Of a stretch of DNA of 64,000 nt, positions 25,701 through 38,900 are shown piece by piece (the first letter of the stretch is position 1; the number at the start of each line of letters is the position of its first letter). The stretch lies in contig VXAI01000066.1 in assembly GCA_013399305.1 (NCBI GenBank), positions 3,731,157 to 3,795,156 on the forward strand, read 5' to 3'. The DNA comes from Rostratula benghalensis (taxonomy: Eukaryota; Chordata; Aves; Charadriiformes; Rostratulidae). The notes under the pieces were generated by a model. The model made no database searches and was not told the origin of the DNA. It saw nothing but the letters and a program-made list of their open reading frames with translations. The translations under genes were made by a program, and so were the position numbers.

Positions 25701-28700
25701 CATGAAGTTTTAATTATGTTCTTTACGTTTTGTTAATATTGACTTTGTTCCTAATTGTGAGTGTAGCTCAAACCAACACCGTGAAAGCAGATCCCAGACA
25801 ATTGTGCCATTTTCCTTCAACCCCTTCCATGCCCAGACATAAACAGACTGGACTTGCATGAAAGAGCCTTTCACACCAGGGCAGCACAATCATCCTCAAT
25901 TCTTCCTGAAACAAACCTGTCCATGTTAAACAGAACTCTTAATTGGCCAAACCTACAGACCTGACACTTGAACTGATGATTTAAAATAAATGTTTGTACA
26001 CAGAACCACTGGCTGATGACAGAAAGTGACAGGGAAAGGTTGTTAATTATTGACACCACGGGGTTCAGTCAAAAAAACAATGACAAAAGTTCATCTGTGG
26101 TTTTGTCTACCCTTCCTCAGCCCAAACAGTCTGCACTAAAGGTTCTGCTGGATGAGGCCCCAAAAACAGGCTCAAACATAGGATGTGCTGAAGGATAAAT
26201 AAACCTGCCTTGCTTATAGAAAGTCACAAGAATTTTGGAAAACTTGATGAATGCCAAAGCTTCTCCAAATAAAACCTTTATAATACATTCTGATTCACAC
26301 CCCAAACCACTGACTGTGTTTTCAGGACATTATCTGTAGCACTCCACTCCCTCTCACCCCCAAAACACGGTTTAATTTCACATCTTCCACTAAGTTGCTG
26401 CTGACTTGTCTTGAGGACTCAATCTTCTTCCAGGGAAATATTGTTTCAGGTCTACAGTTCAGTGCATGAGATCAGGCTCACAGCAGGCAGAGTAATGGAC
26501 CTGCAACTTGAAAATAAACCATACCACACGTCTTTCGGCATACTGTATTCCTCAGTACAGGCTTTGTTTCAAACTGCCTACTTGAAAAAGAAAAATCTCC
26601 TGCAGATTGAGGGTCTTCAGACCCAAACAAGGTGTATTTTCAGGAAGGTACAGTTAGCTCTTAACTTCAGTTAAAGACATCAAGTATCCCAAAGGTTTAC
26701 AATGTCAATTTATTTAACACTGCATTAAAAAAGATAACAAAAAAGGAAGGAAAAAATAGCCATAAATTAAACCTATATAGTAGTTAAACATCACCTAGTG
26801 AGTTATAGTATCAATTGCAGCAAATGTGGGGGAAGAGGTTAATTATATACCCTAGAGACTCAGCAGCCACTACTTAGTGATAAGAACTAAAGAATTATTG
26901 TACTTTTTAAAAGCCTGGATTAGCATAGTAGGATAGTTTATTATAATCTATAAAAATCCGTATGATAAAAATGCAACAAAAAATGAAAAAGCTATTCAAC
27001 ACCTGATAACATGAAATTAGGTGGGTCAAGGGGTTTGTAACTCACAAGAAAAAAATATTTCTAGCTATTTTGTTTCTTATACCAATACCTTGATTATAAT
27101 TCTTTACATTCGTTTGGGTTTTTTTTCCCCTAAAGATTTTATGTAGGAGCAGCAATAGTTTTCTAAATCTAGAAGAACAGTCATCCTACAATTCTTTCCA
27201 CCCCGCTTCCCCCTGCTTTACAACTTCACTTAAAATTATCTCAGTTAACAAGTTTGCATTAATTGACTACAAAACCACTTTAATAAATAAAGAAACAAAC
27301 ACCTGCCAGAAACGCAGAGCGGGAAATCTGGAGCCACCAGGCTTGCCAGCTGGCACGCTGCAAGCGAACTGGATGAACAAATCCTGCTCTTCAAAACCCT
27401 AGTACACCCTGCTGATTAAACTTAAGGGTAAAACAAACATATGAATGATCTACACCTACGAAAATAAAGCAAGCTGTACATCCCATCTGGTACACAACTG
27501 CATCAAGCCTTGCCACGTTAGGCAAAAAAAAAAAAAACCCCAAAAAAACCCCCACCAAACCAACTTGTTTTGTATCTTAAGACAAAAACAAGATAAATGC
27601 TGTTTTCTACAGCCAGCTGATTGAATCTACCAACACTACAATCAACTGCAGACAAGACTATCTGAAACAACCCCATTTTAATAAGCTGATGTCCAACCCA
27701 CTTCTGAGTCTTCTTCAAGGCTTCCACATCAGGTCTCTGCACAGGAACTGAGGGCATTAAACCCCGCAATTCCATTTAACTCTCCGGTTCCCGTTAAAGA
27801 CAAAACATACAGGCAATTCTATCTCTACCCTTTGCAATCAGTATGGTTAGCCACAAATGCAGATGGTAAAGAACCAGATGGATGTGGTCTGTATTTCAAC
27901 TTTGCCGTAACAGAGGCGGAAGGAAAATAGCTGAAGAAAAACCCCATTTGCCTAGGAATTTCCATATTTCATCAGAAACGCTTTAATTATTAAGCATGAA
28001 GAAACTGCCACTCTTAAATTTAAATCCCTTCTGAAATTAATACACTTGTAAAACTGCTCTCAATTTTATCTGTTTACCCAATAAAATTTTCAAAAATAAG
28101 AGCAGAACTGTACACTGTAGTGTTGGCAGAAAATACTCATAAAAACAAATCACAGAGGGTTCTGAGAAATCAAAACAGATCCCTACGTTATCTGAAGCAA
28201 TCAACCTTGACCATTAAAATACTTGAGTTTGCCCATTCAGAAAAATGATTAATGAGAAGATGTTGACAAAAATAAAACTGTTACCAGACTGAAATCTTTC
28301 AGGTGAAATGTTTTTTTCAAAACACGGCTAAAAGATTTCAGTCACACTGTGTTCATCAATTTATAGATCTCGAGACCTGGGCACTTGCTAAATTTCAAAC
28401 TTATCAAACAGCCTTTCTTCCAAGAAATTTTAAAAGCTCTATTAATACTATGCCTTTGTAGGTAATCCTGAAAGCCATGTGTTTTTAAGCAGCAGCCACT
28501 AAACACTGAGGAAGTATTTTTTAAAATTCTTCCTGTATTTTTCCCCCCTCAAAGAAAGTGAGATTTAACATCACAGTATTTCTTCAATCCCAATAATGTG
28601 CACTCTTATGACCAAATCTGACAAAAAGAAAGAGGTCTGAGAGACATTAAACACCTGTTAAAGTCTGGGGCAGTAAGAACAAGCCCAAATGTGACACCCC

Positions 28701-29529
28701 ACTAATGGGAAGTCAGAAAGGTCTCACCCATGACCCCACAGCACTTGGCTCCAGCAGTTACGTGCACAACTGTCATGGGAATAGCACAGAACATTGCAAA
28801 ATCCCACAGCAGAGAGTCATGGACCACACAGGGAACATAAGGGTTGTCCACTGCAAAGGTAGAGGACATAGGACAAAAACTCTTATGAAACTACACTTGT
28901 TTAGTTCTGCTTTTCATGTGATTACTTATTGATATGCAACAACTCTAAGTTTTCCCATATTGTTTGTAGCCTATCACTGTTGCCCCCAAAACAGTTTTCA
29001 TCTTACAAATGTGGAATTATTTCCTTACAAAGGGAGCTTTCTCTGGTCAGATTTTACTGTAGCTTAAACTACTCACCTGGAGATCTAAAAGTTACCCTAT
29101 TGTCCCTCTGTATCTCAACTGTTCATACAAATTGTTCATTACACAGCACCATGTACCCTTTCTTTTCCTCCTTATCTGCACTGGAATTAGCTCCTATATG
29201 ATGAAGTACCTTAACAGGGCATCAGATTAAACAATAAGAACAAAAGAACTGAGAACACAATTCAGATTTCATGAAAACATACTTCCACAAAATATCTGGA
29301 GTAGACAGTACTGTAATTTCTGAATTCAACATTTTGTTGTTTCCCAAGAAACACCAGCAGGGCTTCAAAAAAAATCACATACCCAGAATGAGACTTTAAA
29401 ATGCACTGCACTTCTGTCCTAGGAGCTAATAACATGGAGTAGCTCCTTATTTATTCCAAGTCTCCTTGAAAATTTCTGCTTCGTTTCCCAGTAAGAATTT
29501 TTAAGAACTGGAAACAACAGTTTGGCACC

Positions 29530-29547
29530 AAAAAAAAAAAAAAAAAA
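29530..29547. repeat. Poly-A tract (A18)
   Basis: Homopolymer in the large BANP intron; nothing retroposon-like was recognised upstream of it. Confidence 0.75.
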
Positions 29548-30705
29548 GATATATCTCAATAAATCAACATGTTAAGTTTACTAGAAGGAAGAGCTTATCC
29601 TTGAACATAAATCAGACAACCATTACAAAGTGACAGTGCAAAACACTGAGTAAAATTTCACGCCATAGTCAAGGCAGGCCATTGTGTGGTGCTGGGAATT
29701 CACCTTGTACCCTGGAACTACACAGCTGCACCACCAGAGGACACAGAAAAAAGTTCCTCTGTCCAAGTTGTCCTTGTTCTTCTCATCACATATTTCAAAC
29801 TGACAAGTTTTAGGAAACTAAAGTGAATTTAAAAAGCACAAATAGCACAAAGCAATCAAACTGCATGAATTTCTAACGCAAAGTTCATACACTTCGTTGT
29901 GTGCACTGCTGTAAAATAAATGTTGGTTACATTAAATCTGCACCAAATTAATACAATTAACTAAAATACCAGAAAAGCTGGAAACAAAATTCACGCTAGA
30001 GTGGGAAAGACCACAAACTTGAAGGTACTTATTGAAAAAAGAATGGGAGCCTGCTTCACTGGCAGCGTAGCTCCATCTGGTTGACATGCTTTTGCTAACT
30101 ACCAACTTTTTCTAAGAATGGCAAACCCAGCATTGTCGTTGTGGCAGAAGGAGGAATTGGTTGAAGAATCTCATTCAGATGCAGAATCTGAAAATCACTA
30201 TCCAAAATACTAACCCTTATTGGCAGCTCTCCACTGCCATCTGCAACGTAAGGGGAAGAGGGAACAACGCAGAGAGTGGATACAACAGAACAGTCCATGG
30301 AGGTTGTAACTGGAAGTGATGAACAAGTGATAAAGGCTTTTTATGAATGAGAGACAAGGAATTCAATGAAACATTCTGCCCCTGTGAAACTGAAGGGTTA
30401 CTAACGCCAAGTTCAACACATACACCCCTAACTATTTTCTTTTGAGTCATACAGGCCACAGACTGCTAAAAGAACAAAAAACCCTCAGTGTTTTATTGGC
30501 AAGACCCATTTGATAATGTGCAACTTCACACCAAGACTAACAGCTATTCGGGACAGAGAATCTTCATGCACTTCAAGACTTCTATCTAAATTACATTCAG
30601 ACTATCTGCAAAGCCATCATCAGAAATGTGTACACCCAAAACAAAAGATTAAACACCAAGCTCACCATTAACACACAGGACAGACTGCTAGTGTTTACAG
30701 AGATT

Positions 30706-30722
30706 AAAAAAAAAAAAAAAAA
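30706..30722. repeat. Poly-A tract (A17)
   Basis: Homopolymer in the large BANP intron. Confidence 0.75.
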
Positions 30723-30931
30723 CCCACCTTAGGTGTGACAAATCCCATAAGAAAATCAAAATAGTACAATTTACAGAGGACAGCATTCATGGAACATGAG
30801 TTAATAGATTCCCAAAGGGGCCATGTATTTCTGAAAATGTTTTTGGAGTCTTTTTTTGTGCACAATCTTCACCAAGAAGTTCAGTTTATGCACAAGAACT
30901 CAAAGATCTCTAACATAATGACAAAATACTT

Positions 30932-30988
30932 AATAACAGATTTAAAAGAAGCTTCCTTGAGATAACAGATTTAAAGAAGTTTCTTTGA
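30932..30988. repeat. Tandem duplication of about 29 bp
   Basis: Two adjacent near-copies share ATAACAGATTTAAA(A)GAAG followed by a TTCCTTGA or TTCTTTGA end (30932-30960 and 30961-30988). They differ by a one-base indel and a few substitutions, so the duplication is older than the one at 6213. Confidence 0.8.
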
Positions 30989-32812
30989 GAAAGAGTTATT
31001 GATAACAAGTACTTAGCAAAAATACCAGTTTAATACTGTAGTTACTTGCTCTACTATCCAAAGAGGTACTCAGAGTACTACATTTCTTTTGACATAGAAC
31101 TTATACATTGAAGAGGCCAGTTATGGCTATTTGGGAGGCCTCCAAAAGCGTAAGTAAATGTAAACACACCTCTTATTTTAAAGAAAAAATAAATGGAAAA
31201 CAGAAAAAAGGAGAATGTCCAACGGTCAGGATGTTCATCACCAACACAAAACCAAAGACCAATAAAGGAGGTCTGAACTGGGGCTTAAACATTTGGATAT
31301 CTAAAAAGAAAAGCTTGAGGAGATCGGCTGCTTCTGACTGGGCAGGAGACTGTTAGAGCAAAATTGGGCAGAAAGCACTCAAAAATGGCACTGAAAATAA
31401 ATAGGTCATTTGAACTTTTGAAATGGAGATCAGCAAACATACTGGGTTCTGTATCATTTGGACTTTTAAATATAGGTAAGGTATCTTTTAAAAAAATTAG
31501 ACTACATTTATCAGAAGTAATCACCCTCAGTGAACACCAGTGAGGTAACAGTTCCCATAAGGCAACAGATAGAGCTACACAAACAGAGTGTTACCCTCTC
31601 ACAGAAAAATCCTCAGCTCTGAACCTCCCGTGGTAGAGTAAGGTTGTACCCCATCCTCGTCCATACATGCTTGAACTGATAGATATCACACTAGAATGTG
31701 ATTGTCTTGAGGTACATTATTAACTTGAAATGGCTGTTATAATAATAGCAATACTGAAAGTGGAAAAAAAAAAATGTACAGCACAAAGCAAGTGGAGGTC
31801 TATGAAGCTCGTAGAAAAAGAACAATATCTGTGGTGCTTTGTTGTGGCTTCCTCCCCCCTTACCTCACATGGATGAGTCTCAGAACACAAAGCAAAGTAT
31901 AGAGCATAGAAATGCTGCACTGAGTATAACTTGCCAAAAATATATTTGAAGTAATTTTTGGATATTGAGACAATTCAGAGAGAGTGAATAAAAAGATGAG
32001 AAAATGGAAAACCAGACTAACTAAAGACTAAGTGTGTGTCAATTAGAATGGCGTGACGTAAAAGTTGCCGATAGATCTTTGTAACTGAGAATAAAAAGCT
32101 GGAGAATTTAGGTAAGTTTTTTTTCCTCTAGCTATAAAAATATGAATGAGGAGGCAAACATTTTTTGGACAAAAAGAGTCCCCCTATAAGCATATTTCTC
32201 TGGCTGGAATCATCTCCACAGTAAGATGACAGGCACATGGGGATTTAGATATTTAAAATCACATTAGGCAACTCATAAAGGTACTGCAGGTCAAACCTGC
32301 TCTTTCATCAAAATGCAGTAGATTATTTAACAGATTCTCCACCTCCAACTTCTAATCCCAAAATAAGCAGAGATATTCTAGGAAGAGTTTTTAGAAAACA
32401 AGCCCATAAAACAAACTCCATTGTACTTCTGGTGCATAAAAGTAAGATGAGAAGCAATTAGAATGATAATGAACTCATTAACTCGAAACAGCCACATAAA
32501 TAAAAGTAAAGCAAGTCTGAAAATACATGTCTAAAAGAGATGATGAAAGTTTTCCACAGGGTGGATGAATCAGTCTGGTTTAAGTCAAAATGAAATGTGG
32601 AAATAGTTGCAAACTGCCCATGGACCAGTGTCTCATTCTAAGTAATATCGTGAAACCGGTACAAAAATTACCTTGAAGATAAATTGATTCTACATTCATA
32701 AACAGCATACCAAGCTCTTGACAGCTACACAGAAAGCTGCAGACTTGATGCCAAAGAACTGGATTTAGGTTATTTTAAAAAGCACCCTGATGAGTAATCT
32801 CTTCTGCCTTAC

Positions 32813-33012
32813 CATCGGACTTTATTGCAGGTCTGGGTAGCGCCAAGAGGAGAACCTGCCACCATGGGGACTTGGATGGGGCTGTGCTGTTTGTTCATGA
32901 CAAGATCCAACTTCTCTTCCAATGATTTACAGGTAGCCTCTAGCGCCAGCAACTTGGCCTCAATGCTATCCAGCCGCAGGCATATCGTCTGATTAATGGA
33001 ATACAGGAATGA
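32813..33012 (-). CDS. BANP: BANP coding exon, predicted coiled coil
   Basis: Encodes residues 56-122. It begins Ser-Phe-Leu-Tyr-Ser-Ile-Asn-Gln, then TICLRLDSIEAKLLALEATC and KSLEEKLDLV, a heptad-like leucine pattern typical of a short coiled coil, then NKQHSPIQVPMVAGSPLGAT and QTCNKVRC. The acceptor is CCCTTTTCTAG before 33012 and the donor GTAAGG follows 32813. The length of 200 nt is 66 codons plus two bases that join the next exon to form Cys. A CAG inside the exon (ending at 32989) is a potential second in-frame acceptor that would remove the first eight residues. The coiled coil presumably mediates self-association; this is inference from the pattern. Confidence 0.95.
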
Positions 33013-34310
33013 CTAGAAAAGGGAGAAGGCAAAAGAAACTGGTTTTAAAGACTTAAGCATTTATCTTCAGCTGCATACACATAAGGAAGCTCCAGATAAA
33101 TGTGACTGGAAAACAATTCTGAAAGAACTAGCAGTGTGCCGAGCGACAAAATTCAGCCACATACAAAACTGATGACATCCAGGAGCATTTTAGCATTCTC
33201 AAGTTCTTCCAGATCTCTATTCAGAGGCCAAAAGCATCCAAGCCAAACACATTTCCACCTAAGCACTTTGTTAGTATGATTTCATACACCACAAAATCAT
33301 CTCAAATGGCATGCCAAGGCCTTTCATTCGATACACGTGGAAACAAAAGGATTATAAATCTATGAACGCATCCTCTTGGATAAAGTTAAATAACATTTTT
33401 TTTCCTGCCCAAACAGATACATTCAGATGATTACAGTGGAAATTATATCAACAAAATAACCTCAGAGATAATTAATAGCACTCAGTTCAGTTTTCTCCTG
33501 AACAGCAAATCAAGAAAAGCAAATAAATAAAATCTGGTTTCCTAAGCAATTTTATTCAAAAAGAGAGTATATTCTACATGGTGCCTCTTGAGAAAAACAG
33601 GCCATTAAAGGGTGGTGTGACAGACTTTCTCCTTTGCAAACAGCAACTATGCCATCTTGTGGCTCTCCACTACCATTTCCCCATCTAATCAAGGTGGTTT
33701 AAGGTGTTGCTGCCCCACTGCTCTTTCAATACAGAGCTTCAGCTTCTACGTCCATGTCAAAAATGCAGAAATACATAGACTTTAACGGGCGAGGCAGTAA
33801 AATACTACTTAGATACATATCCTCTGAGATATAAAACCCCCAAACCTAAAGCACACCAGTGGGAAGACCAGGGGAAGCTCTGCAAGTACACAGAAGCCTG
33901 AGCTACTGAGCCTAAACCAAATTCAGCATAATTACATGGAGAAAGCTGTTAGCTTAAAATAATAACTTAAAACATGCAGAAAGTATCTACAAATTGTAAT
34001 AAAAATACATGCCCAAGTTTATCTGCTAGGGCAACTTTACTCATTTTATCAAAAGATATACCTATAGTGATGTCTGAGTCACTGAAAATAATTCTGATGA
34101 CATTTTATATCACATAAAAATCTTGCCACTGATTTTACAGTGGAAGATTAGCCAATCATCCAGGGTTTTAAACTTATACACAAAACCAAACATTTACAAG
34201 AGTATTAATAATTCCAGTTTATTTCACATTCTTTTCATTTAGTATAGTTGCCCAAGAAAGTTGACTTAATTGGTATTATGAATAAAAACAGAAAAAGGCA
34301 TTATCATAAC
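33013..34310 (-). other. BANP: BANP intron, 1.3 kb
   Basis: Donor GTTATG (a weak match to the consensus) and acceptor TTTTCTAG. The intron is AT-rich; no repeats or RNA genes were recognised. Confidence 0.8.
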
Positions 34311-34405
34311 CTTAATGGAGGGATCCTGACAATTAATTTCTATACGCTGACGTTTCAGAGCAGGCTCTACATCATCATCTGCCACTTCATGATTCTCCAA
34401 CACAA
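34311..34405 (-). CDS. BANP: BANP coding exon with basic cluster
   Basis: Encodes residues 24-55: Val (split codon) then VLENHEVADDDVEPALKRQR and IEINCQDPSIK. The KRQR at residues 41-44, after an acidic stretch, is a candidate nuclear localisation signal (inference). The acceptor is TTTCTTCACAG before 34405. The donor after 34311 is AAG|GTTATG, weaker than the other donors here. The length of 95 nt is 2 + 31x3. The segment matches the mammalian BANP N-terminus with a few acidic substitutions. Confidence 0.94.
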
Positions 34406-34956
34406 CTGTGAAGAAAAACAAGCATTGCCATAATTTACAATACAAGAAGACACAGCTCAAATTAAAAATGCATTAAATGGATAAATCAGAAAAACATGAA
34501 AGACACTTAATTAACATATTGTATTTTTTTTTTATCTTACTTGGGTTTTCTCTTAAATATACGCCAATGGCTTACTGCTTCTCAAAGGATGTTTATCCAA
34601 ATCTAAGACTTTGTTTCAAACGCACTCAGGATGTAACAGCCAAGCATTACCTAGATATTTTTTTTTTAACGAGGAACTTACGAGGTAGCAGAGTTAACAC
34701 ATGAGCTGTTTTGCTCTGACAGATTCTACAGGCTTCTGAACCCTTATGTTTATATAAAACCATAAAAAGTACTAATGAAATTCTGTAGAAAAGGCAGGAT
34801 TACACCTATTATTCAGTGCAGTAGTAGGTTATTTTTCCTCAGTGTAGATGAGAAAAACCCTGCAAGCTTTCCAAAAGAAATACATGCGCAGGTTCTCATA
34901 GCCTTTCATCTAAAGGTAAAGAATTTGAAGAAACCAGTAACAAAATAGAACTGCAT

Positions 34957-35244
34957 TTAGAACCAGCAGGTCTGGCTGGTAAAATCAAGAGGCAGGGCCC
35001 TGAACAGCCTCGTGGTCAGAGCATCAATGGAGACTTGGCCAGGTTCAAGTTCCTTTACCAAACCAAGGAAAGACTTGGTGAAGGTCATCCATACCCCAGC
35101 TGACAATTCTGAACACCAAGGCACCACCTGGGCTAAGACATGCAGATCCCAGCTTCTCCTCAGGAAGATTTCTGAAGTAACTTTTTGGTTCTGCTTCAGA
35201 AAAAATAAGTTTTCTGATATGTTTGTACTGGTTTTTTCTGCCAC
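34957..35244 (-). other. GC-richer block of unknown origin in the BANP intron
   Basis: A stretch of about 290 bases is clearly less AT-rich than its surroundings and stays open for 95 codons in the BANP sense orientation. The translation (for example LAQVVPWCSELSAGVWMTF) resembles no family I recognise. It may be an ancient repeat or a conserved noncoding block. There is no matched acceptor and donor pair that makes an exon call safe. Confidence 0.3.
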
Positions 35245-35636
35245 TCATGTTGTAACAGCAGCGTAGCATCAACGTCTACAGCTGATCTAAACACATTTTC
35301 ACTTAGCAGATGAGGTTCTAAGCAAGGGGTATCACAATATTTGCTTTCAGAAGTCTTTTACTGTCATTTTCTTATACACATAAAGAATTTTAATAATGTC
35401 TGAAACTATTTTACAAGTAAAACAACAATACGTAATAGGTGATAGCTCTCATTTGAGGGAAAACCTAAAAACCGAGGGTCACCTGGAGAAAAACAAAAGA
35501 TTGCAGGAGGCTGTTTTTCATTCAAAGTTTTTGGCACTAATCTATGACTAAAATAAGGCATTTAGAAGAAAAAGAAAAGAAATCTGAACTAAAGTGTATT
35601 GAAGATAGACAAGTTATGGAAAACTTGGTATGTAGT

Positions 35637-35689
35637 CTTAACAAGCACTGCAGAAAAACAATAATAAATCAGTGCTGCAGTTTGTTAAG
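35637..35689. other. Imperfect inverted repeat / hairpin near the exon 2 donor
   Basis: The left arm CTTAACAAGCACTGCAG (35637-35653) pairs with the right arm CTGCAGTTTGTTAAG (35675-35689), giving 15 base pairs with a 2-nt GC bulge and a 21-nt loop. It lies about 85 nt into the intron from the donor at 35773. Confidence 0.6.
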
Positions 35690-35773
35690 AAAAGCTTGAC
35701 AAAAATTTCTACCTTATTAATGGGCAATATATGAATGATCTTTCTTACACCATCACTACCATCTCTACTGTAC

Positions 35774-35918
35774 CTGGGTTATCTGGAGTCAAGTCTTCAA
35801 CAGCAATCTGAACAACATCTGCCAAATCCTGTTCTGACATCATTCAGAACCAGGAAGCAATATCCAGTCAAACACCACCACAGGCCCCCAAATAAGTAAT
35901 TTTACAAGTCATCCAATC
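35774..35918 (-). CDS. BANP: BANP exon 2 with start codon
   Basis: The exon contains 75 nt of 5' UTR (35844-35918) and the first 70 nt of coding sequence. The start is at 35843: tandem Met-Met then SEQDLADVVQIAVEDLTPDN and Pro, with one base of the next Val codon. The acceptor is CCTGTTTTTCAG before 35918 and the donor GTACAG follows 35774. The 5' UTR part has an in-frame TGA just before the ATG pair (TTC TGA ATG ATG), which fixes the start. The N-terminus matches mammalian BANP (MMSE.DLADVVQIAVEDL). BANP acts in the nucleus as a sequence-specific DNA-binding protein at CpG-island promoters and is also described as a matrix-attachment-region binder. Confidence 0.95.
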
Positions 35919-38900
35919 CTGAAAAACAGGAGCAAGAAGAGCATTAGTATAGATACACTCGACAGATCGATACTGCATTTACTTTTTCATTCTTCCTCTA
36001 GAAAAGGAGATGCAGTCCCTAATGGAAGTGACCAACCTACAAAGCTATCATTCAGTGCTACCAACTGCTACTTTATTGAGTAGCCTCAACAAAGAACCAA
36101 GGACTGGGCTACTGCATCACCTCTATAAGTAATCTTTCTATATACCAGACTGAGAAAAGAGCTCAAGCCTGTCCTTGCTGATCCACCTTTTCGCGTTTTC
36201 CTAATGGATAAAGAGATTTAGCTTCAGAGATTTGGCAGCTTAACAGTATAAAATACAAAATAAAATGTTTTCTTTAAAATTGATTTGTGTTTTAAAAGCT
36301 TTAAGAGTGCATGAGACCATTCCTAAATGGCAGGGGTTTGATTTACAAATTATTACATTGCTCTTGGAAGTGACCAGACTTTAGTATTTAGACTGGATGT
36401 TGAGAAAGCACATGAGGCTCCGAAGCCACATTGGATTTGCAATTATTGCATTCTGTACAGATCTATATGAACACAGGATCCTTACATATAGGAATTTTAA
36501 AAGGCTTCTAAAATCTTTATAAACAATCAGTGAGACCAGGGAGCTTCTTGCAGCTAATTACAAGTAGACTTGAAGCAAAACTTGACTTCCCCCCCCCCTT
36601 TTGGCTATTGAACTTGCCTAGATTTTCTACAGCTCAATTCCAATGAAACTACTTTCAGAATACGGTCCCGATTTTAAAGCCAAAATACTTCTCAGCCCTG
36701 CTCCCTTGGAATTCTCCGTCAAGGTTATTTATTAGTGTTTTAAGAGAAACCTTCAGCCTGTAAAATTGAATTGAAATCATTGGAACCATCCATATCTGTG
36801 CTTTCCCACAGTTTACAAAAGGATGGACAATGAAGACCAAGGCATCAGCCAGTTTTTTTCCTTTCTAACCTGAAGCAAAAAACACCAGAGATAACTTGAG
36901 ATGTACCAATGGAAATGGTAATTCATCCCTCATCACTGACACTGAATCAAATCCAACTATGCACAAGGATTTTCCTTTTTCCCCTCTTCCACTCAAGCAC
37001 AAGAAAGCCATTAAGCCAGGCAGGTGGAGTACAAATTTTTTTGAAGAGAGCAACACAACCTCCAGAAGAATTTTGAGACTGGCCCGAGCAACCGCTGAGC
37101 GCTGCGAAAGCCCATCTCAAAAGGAGGACTCCCCACATATCAGAATTGTTTACTCAAAATACCAGCACTGCCAATATTGAGTCATTTGAAATTCAGATCA
37201 TGGTGAAAAGCTGTTGGGACAGCACAGACCATGGCAGCAAGCCCAAAAAAAAAAACTGGCAATACCTTAGTGCATATGGATGCCATTTTGGCAAATTATA
37301 TTTGCCATTTCTGAGAAATCCTGGTAACCAGCCAGGCTCAGCATAATAAAACAGCTGTGCTACAGTTACTGTTTCATAATGTCACATACTGCTACTCATA
37401 TTAAGAACCCTGCCCTCAACGTGAAGGAAGGCATCGCCACTCTAAGCACTAAAAAAGGACAAATTAGAACAAAGCCTCACTTTTTATACTTCACCTATTT
37501 ACACAATTAAAGATTTCACTGATACTTCACATCCTGCATTTAAGCCAGTTATAGCTACAACAGTATTTCATAAAACATCCCAAAGGATTTCCAATACACC
37601 TACTTAAATACTTCATGTGATACACATATTTAGCCTTCAAAAATTCATTATTAAAAAAAAAAAATCAGTGAAATTAATTACACCTTTCCTCAACGCGAAC
37701 AAAAAAATAATTTCACACCCCTGACATCCATTGTCCACCTCTCACGGGTCATAATCTGAAAGCATTCAACCTCACATCAGAACAGGAATCCCAAAATATT
37801 TTATCACAAAGTCTTTAAGCAAGAGCATAACAACCAAACCATGACTGGCAGAGCAGCTACTGCACACACAGCAACATGTCTTCACAACATTAGCATTTAT
37901 TTCCATCAAACCCAATTTTATTATATTTTCCATGTCAGGCACAGCTCATAGGCAATTAGCCAACATCATGACAGAACACACTTTTGCCTCCTCAACAGGC
38001 AGAACAAAATATACTCCTGCTCTCACCAGATGCAGTGAGCTCCTGTATCAAAACATATAGATTTGTTATTAATGCTAGATGTGTGGATTAGGAAAGTAAC
38101 CCCCAAGCAAGCTACATTGGGTACTGCAATCACAATAGCTACCTCCCATCTTGAAAACAATGCTCCTCTTCCAAATTTAGAATTTCAATTTATAATAGAA
38201 AATTCTAGCAATGATCTAACCTTCCTTCGAGAACCAATGGTAAAAGTCCAATAAAATTTAACAGGATTAGATTCAGATTAGTTTATCAGCTTTAAAAAGC
38301 CTCAGTCAACAAATTCAAAATAACTTTGCCAACATAGTTTCCACATTTTACTCAGTGAATTATTTACCAGCACTTCCTCACATAAAGGAAATTTTAAGAA
38401 AAGAAGTGCTTTATGTTCCCCACTTTCTTTTCCTCCCCTCCCCTCCTTCCTTCTGACTGAAACCTTAGTCCCCATTATTTCTAAATTAAGTATATGTACA
38501 TTGGCATTAAGAAGCTAATGCTGAAATGTTACCTTGAACAAACATTAAGCTGTAGGAAAAAAAAATATTAACAGAAAGCCAGGAAGTTGGGGATAAACTA
38601 CAACAGGGCCATGAAATGTGCCCACTTCTCCCCAAACCAGCATCTGGAAGTTGGATGAAGAGAGCAGTATTTTATAGTCCATGTGCCATTATCTGGGAGA
38701 GGGGTAGAGGAAGACAGTTTATACCAACCAGTGGAGAAATATCTCATTAATACATTCCCTACAGGAGGCCTAATCCATGCACTACAGCCGAACTCAAACC
38801 ACCTCCAGCTGAGCTACTTAGGTGAATCTATGCTGTGCTCATCACTTCTCCCAGAGAGCTTTTTTGAGGGGGTTGGAAAAGACCATTTCAACACCTAACA

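Larger units (their letters stand above)
15281..32812 (-). other. BANP: BANP intron, 17.5 kb
   Basis: This is the largest intron in the window, with donor GTAAGG and acceptor TCTTGTAG. It is AT-rich and carries several homopolymer runs: A20 at 15904-15923, T24 at 17413-17436, G14 at 19753-19766, A18 at 29530-29547 and A17 at 30706-30722. A tandem duplication of about 29 bp lies at 30932-30988. No additional exons, RNA genes or recognisable transposons were found by reading; old diverged repeats may be missed. Confidence 0.8.
34406..35773 (-). other. BANP: BANP intron, 1.4 kb
   Basis: Donor GTACAG and acceptor TTCTTCACAG. It contains a GC-richer block at about 34960-35245 of unknown origin and a hairpin at 35637-35689 close to the donor. 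Confidence 0.85.
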
